Positions 63,747 to 64,000 of a DNA stretch of 64,000 bases are shown here, piece after piece. The notes beneath the pieces were generated by a model. It did not search any database, was not told the origin of the DNA, and saw nothing but the letters and a program-made list of their open reading frames with translations. The translations under genes and the position numbers were made by a program. This DNA is from DASXAI01 sp963728985 (GTDB lineage Bacteria; Actinomycetota; Acidimicrobiia; Acidimicrobiales; Ilumatobacteraceae): the NCBI GenBank assembly GCA_963728985.1, contig CAVSME010000007.1, positions 124,001-188,000 of the forward strand. The letters run 5' to 3'. The first letter of the stretch is position 1, and each line of letters starts with the position of its first letter.

Positions 63747-64000
63747 ATGCCCACCGCAGCGCTGCAGGGGGCGCCGGAGCGTCGAGCACGATCGAGGCGG
63801 ATCGAAGCGCTGGATGCGCTGCGGGGGCTGGCCATCGCCCTCATGATCTTCGTGAACAACCCCGGCGACCACGACGCCATGCCCAGCCAGTTCGTCCACT
63901 CGGAGTGGCACGGCTTCCGGGTGGCCGAGCTGGTGTTCCCGCTCTTCCTGTTCAGCGCCGGCATCTCGATGGCGCTGTCGCGCCGCTCGGGCGCCCCCCG
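63747..64000 (+). CDS. membrane acyltransferase, HGSNAT/DUF1624-like, cut by window edge
   Basis: Only the first 84 codons are in the window. After a basic 18-residue N-terminus the sequence RIEALDALRGLAIALMIFVN forms the first membrane span and its conserved D-x-x-R-G motif, and FVHSEWHGFRVAELVFPLFLF with SAGISMALS gives the second. This pattern is that of the heparan-alpha-glucosaminide N-acetyltransferase-like family (COG4299/DUF1624), multispan proteins thought to acetylate sugars at the membrane. It diverges from hisG. Confidence 0.78.
   Translation, partial: MPTAALQGAPERRARSRRIEALDALRGLAIALMIFVNNPGDHDAMPSQFVHSEWHGFRVAELVFPLFLFSAGISMALSRRSGAP

Overview
The window is a stretch of core chromosome from a high-GC Gram-positive bacterium of the Actinomycetota. 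The gene order is the evidence. Block by block it follows Mycobacterium tuberculosis: infC-rpmI-rplT-rRNA methyltransferase, pheS-pheT, argC-J-B-D-F-R-G-H, mpg-tyrS, a TPR protein, a HAD phosphatase-tlyA-nadK-recN-steA-mctB, pyrG-nudix-xerD, and scpA-scpB-rluB-cmk. The 23S rRNA is about 3.06 kb, longer than usual, which fits the extra helix of actinobacterial 23S. The mix of a 2-oxoacid:ferredoxin oxidoreductase (KorAB), a DhnA-type class I aldolase and many leaderless-looking promoters would suit a deep lineage such as Acidimicrobiia. That class assignment is inference and should be settled with the 16S gene at 37240-38763. Most genes are on the minus strand.

Layout. 1-2528: a partial hydrolase, an M18 aminopeptidase and a lipoprotein. 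2625-6625 (minus): plsC, cmk, aroA, tyrA and aroH, i.e. phospholipid and shikimate/tyrosine synthesis. 6626-7221: a non-coding repeat region. 7222-9342 (minus): rluB-scpB-scpA, divergent from trpS. 10532-14315 (minus): an HD protein, xerD, a nudix hydrolase and pyrG. 14372-22218 (minus): an envelope cluster with a MraY-like transferase, an alkaline-phosphatase-like polytopic protein, a GT4 glycosyltransferase, MurJ, MctB and SteA. 22205-26185 (minus): recN, nadK, tlyA and a HAD phosphatase. 26242-27442 (plus): a DUF1015 protein, followed by a palindromic repeat element. 27720-33646 (minus): korB-korA, class I aldolase, ssb and a TPR protein. 33678-39063 (minus): a complete rRNA operon with terminator, 5S, 23S, 16S, two processing stems and a promoter. 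39066-49321 (minus): tyrS, mpg and the full arginine operon. 49425-56451 (plus): a HelD-like helicase, a YqgE/AlgH protein, a PLP decarboxylase and a flavin-monooxygenase/hydrolase cassette. 56524-63693 (minus): pheT-pheS, rRNA methyltransferase, rplT-rpmI-infC, a cold-shock-domain protein and hisG, with a DUF1844 gene on the plus strand. 63747-64000: the start of a membrane acyltransferase.

Genes are packed tightly, with many 4-base ATGA/GTGA stop-start overlaps, so most blocks should be translationally coupled operons. The arginine block carries all eight genes including the repressor. Three otherwise sound genes (tyrA, the phosphatase-like membrane protein and the DUF1015 protein) are each broken by one apparent extra base in a G/C run, which points to uncorrected sequencing errors rather than gene decay.

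The least explained material is intergenic: a five-copy 77-bp tandem repeat, a roughly 190-bp palindromic element that seems to sit inside one unit of that same repeat family, a symmetric bidirectional promoter in front of infC, and an attenuator-like hairpin in the infC leader upstream of an ATA start codon.
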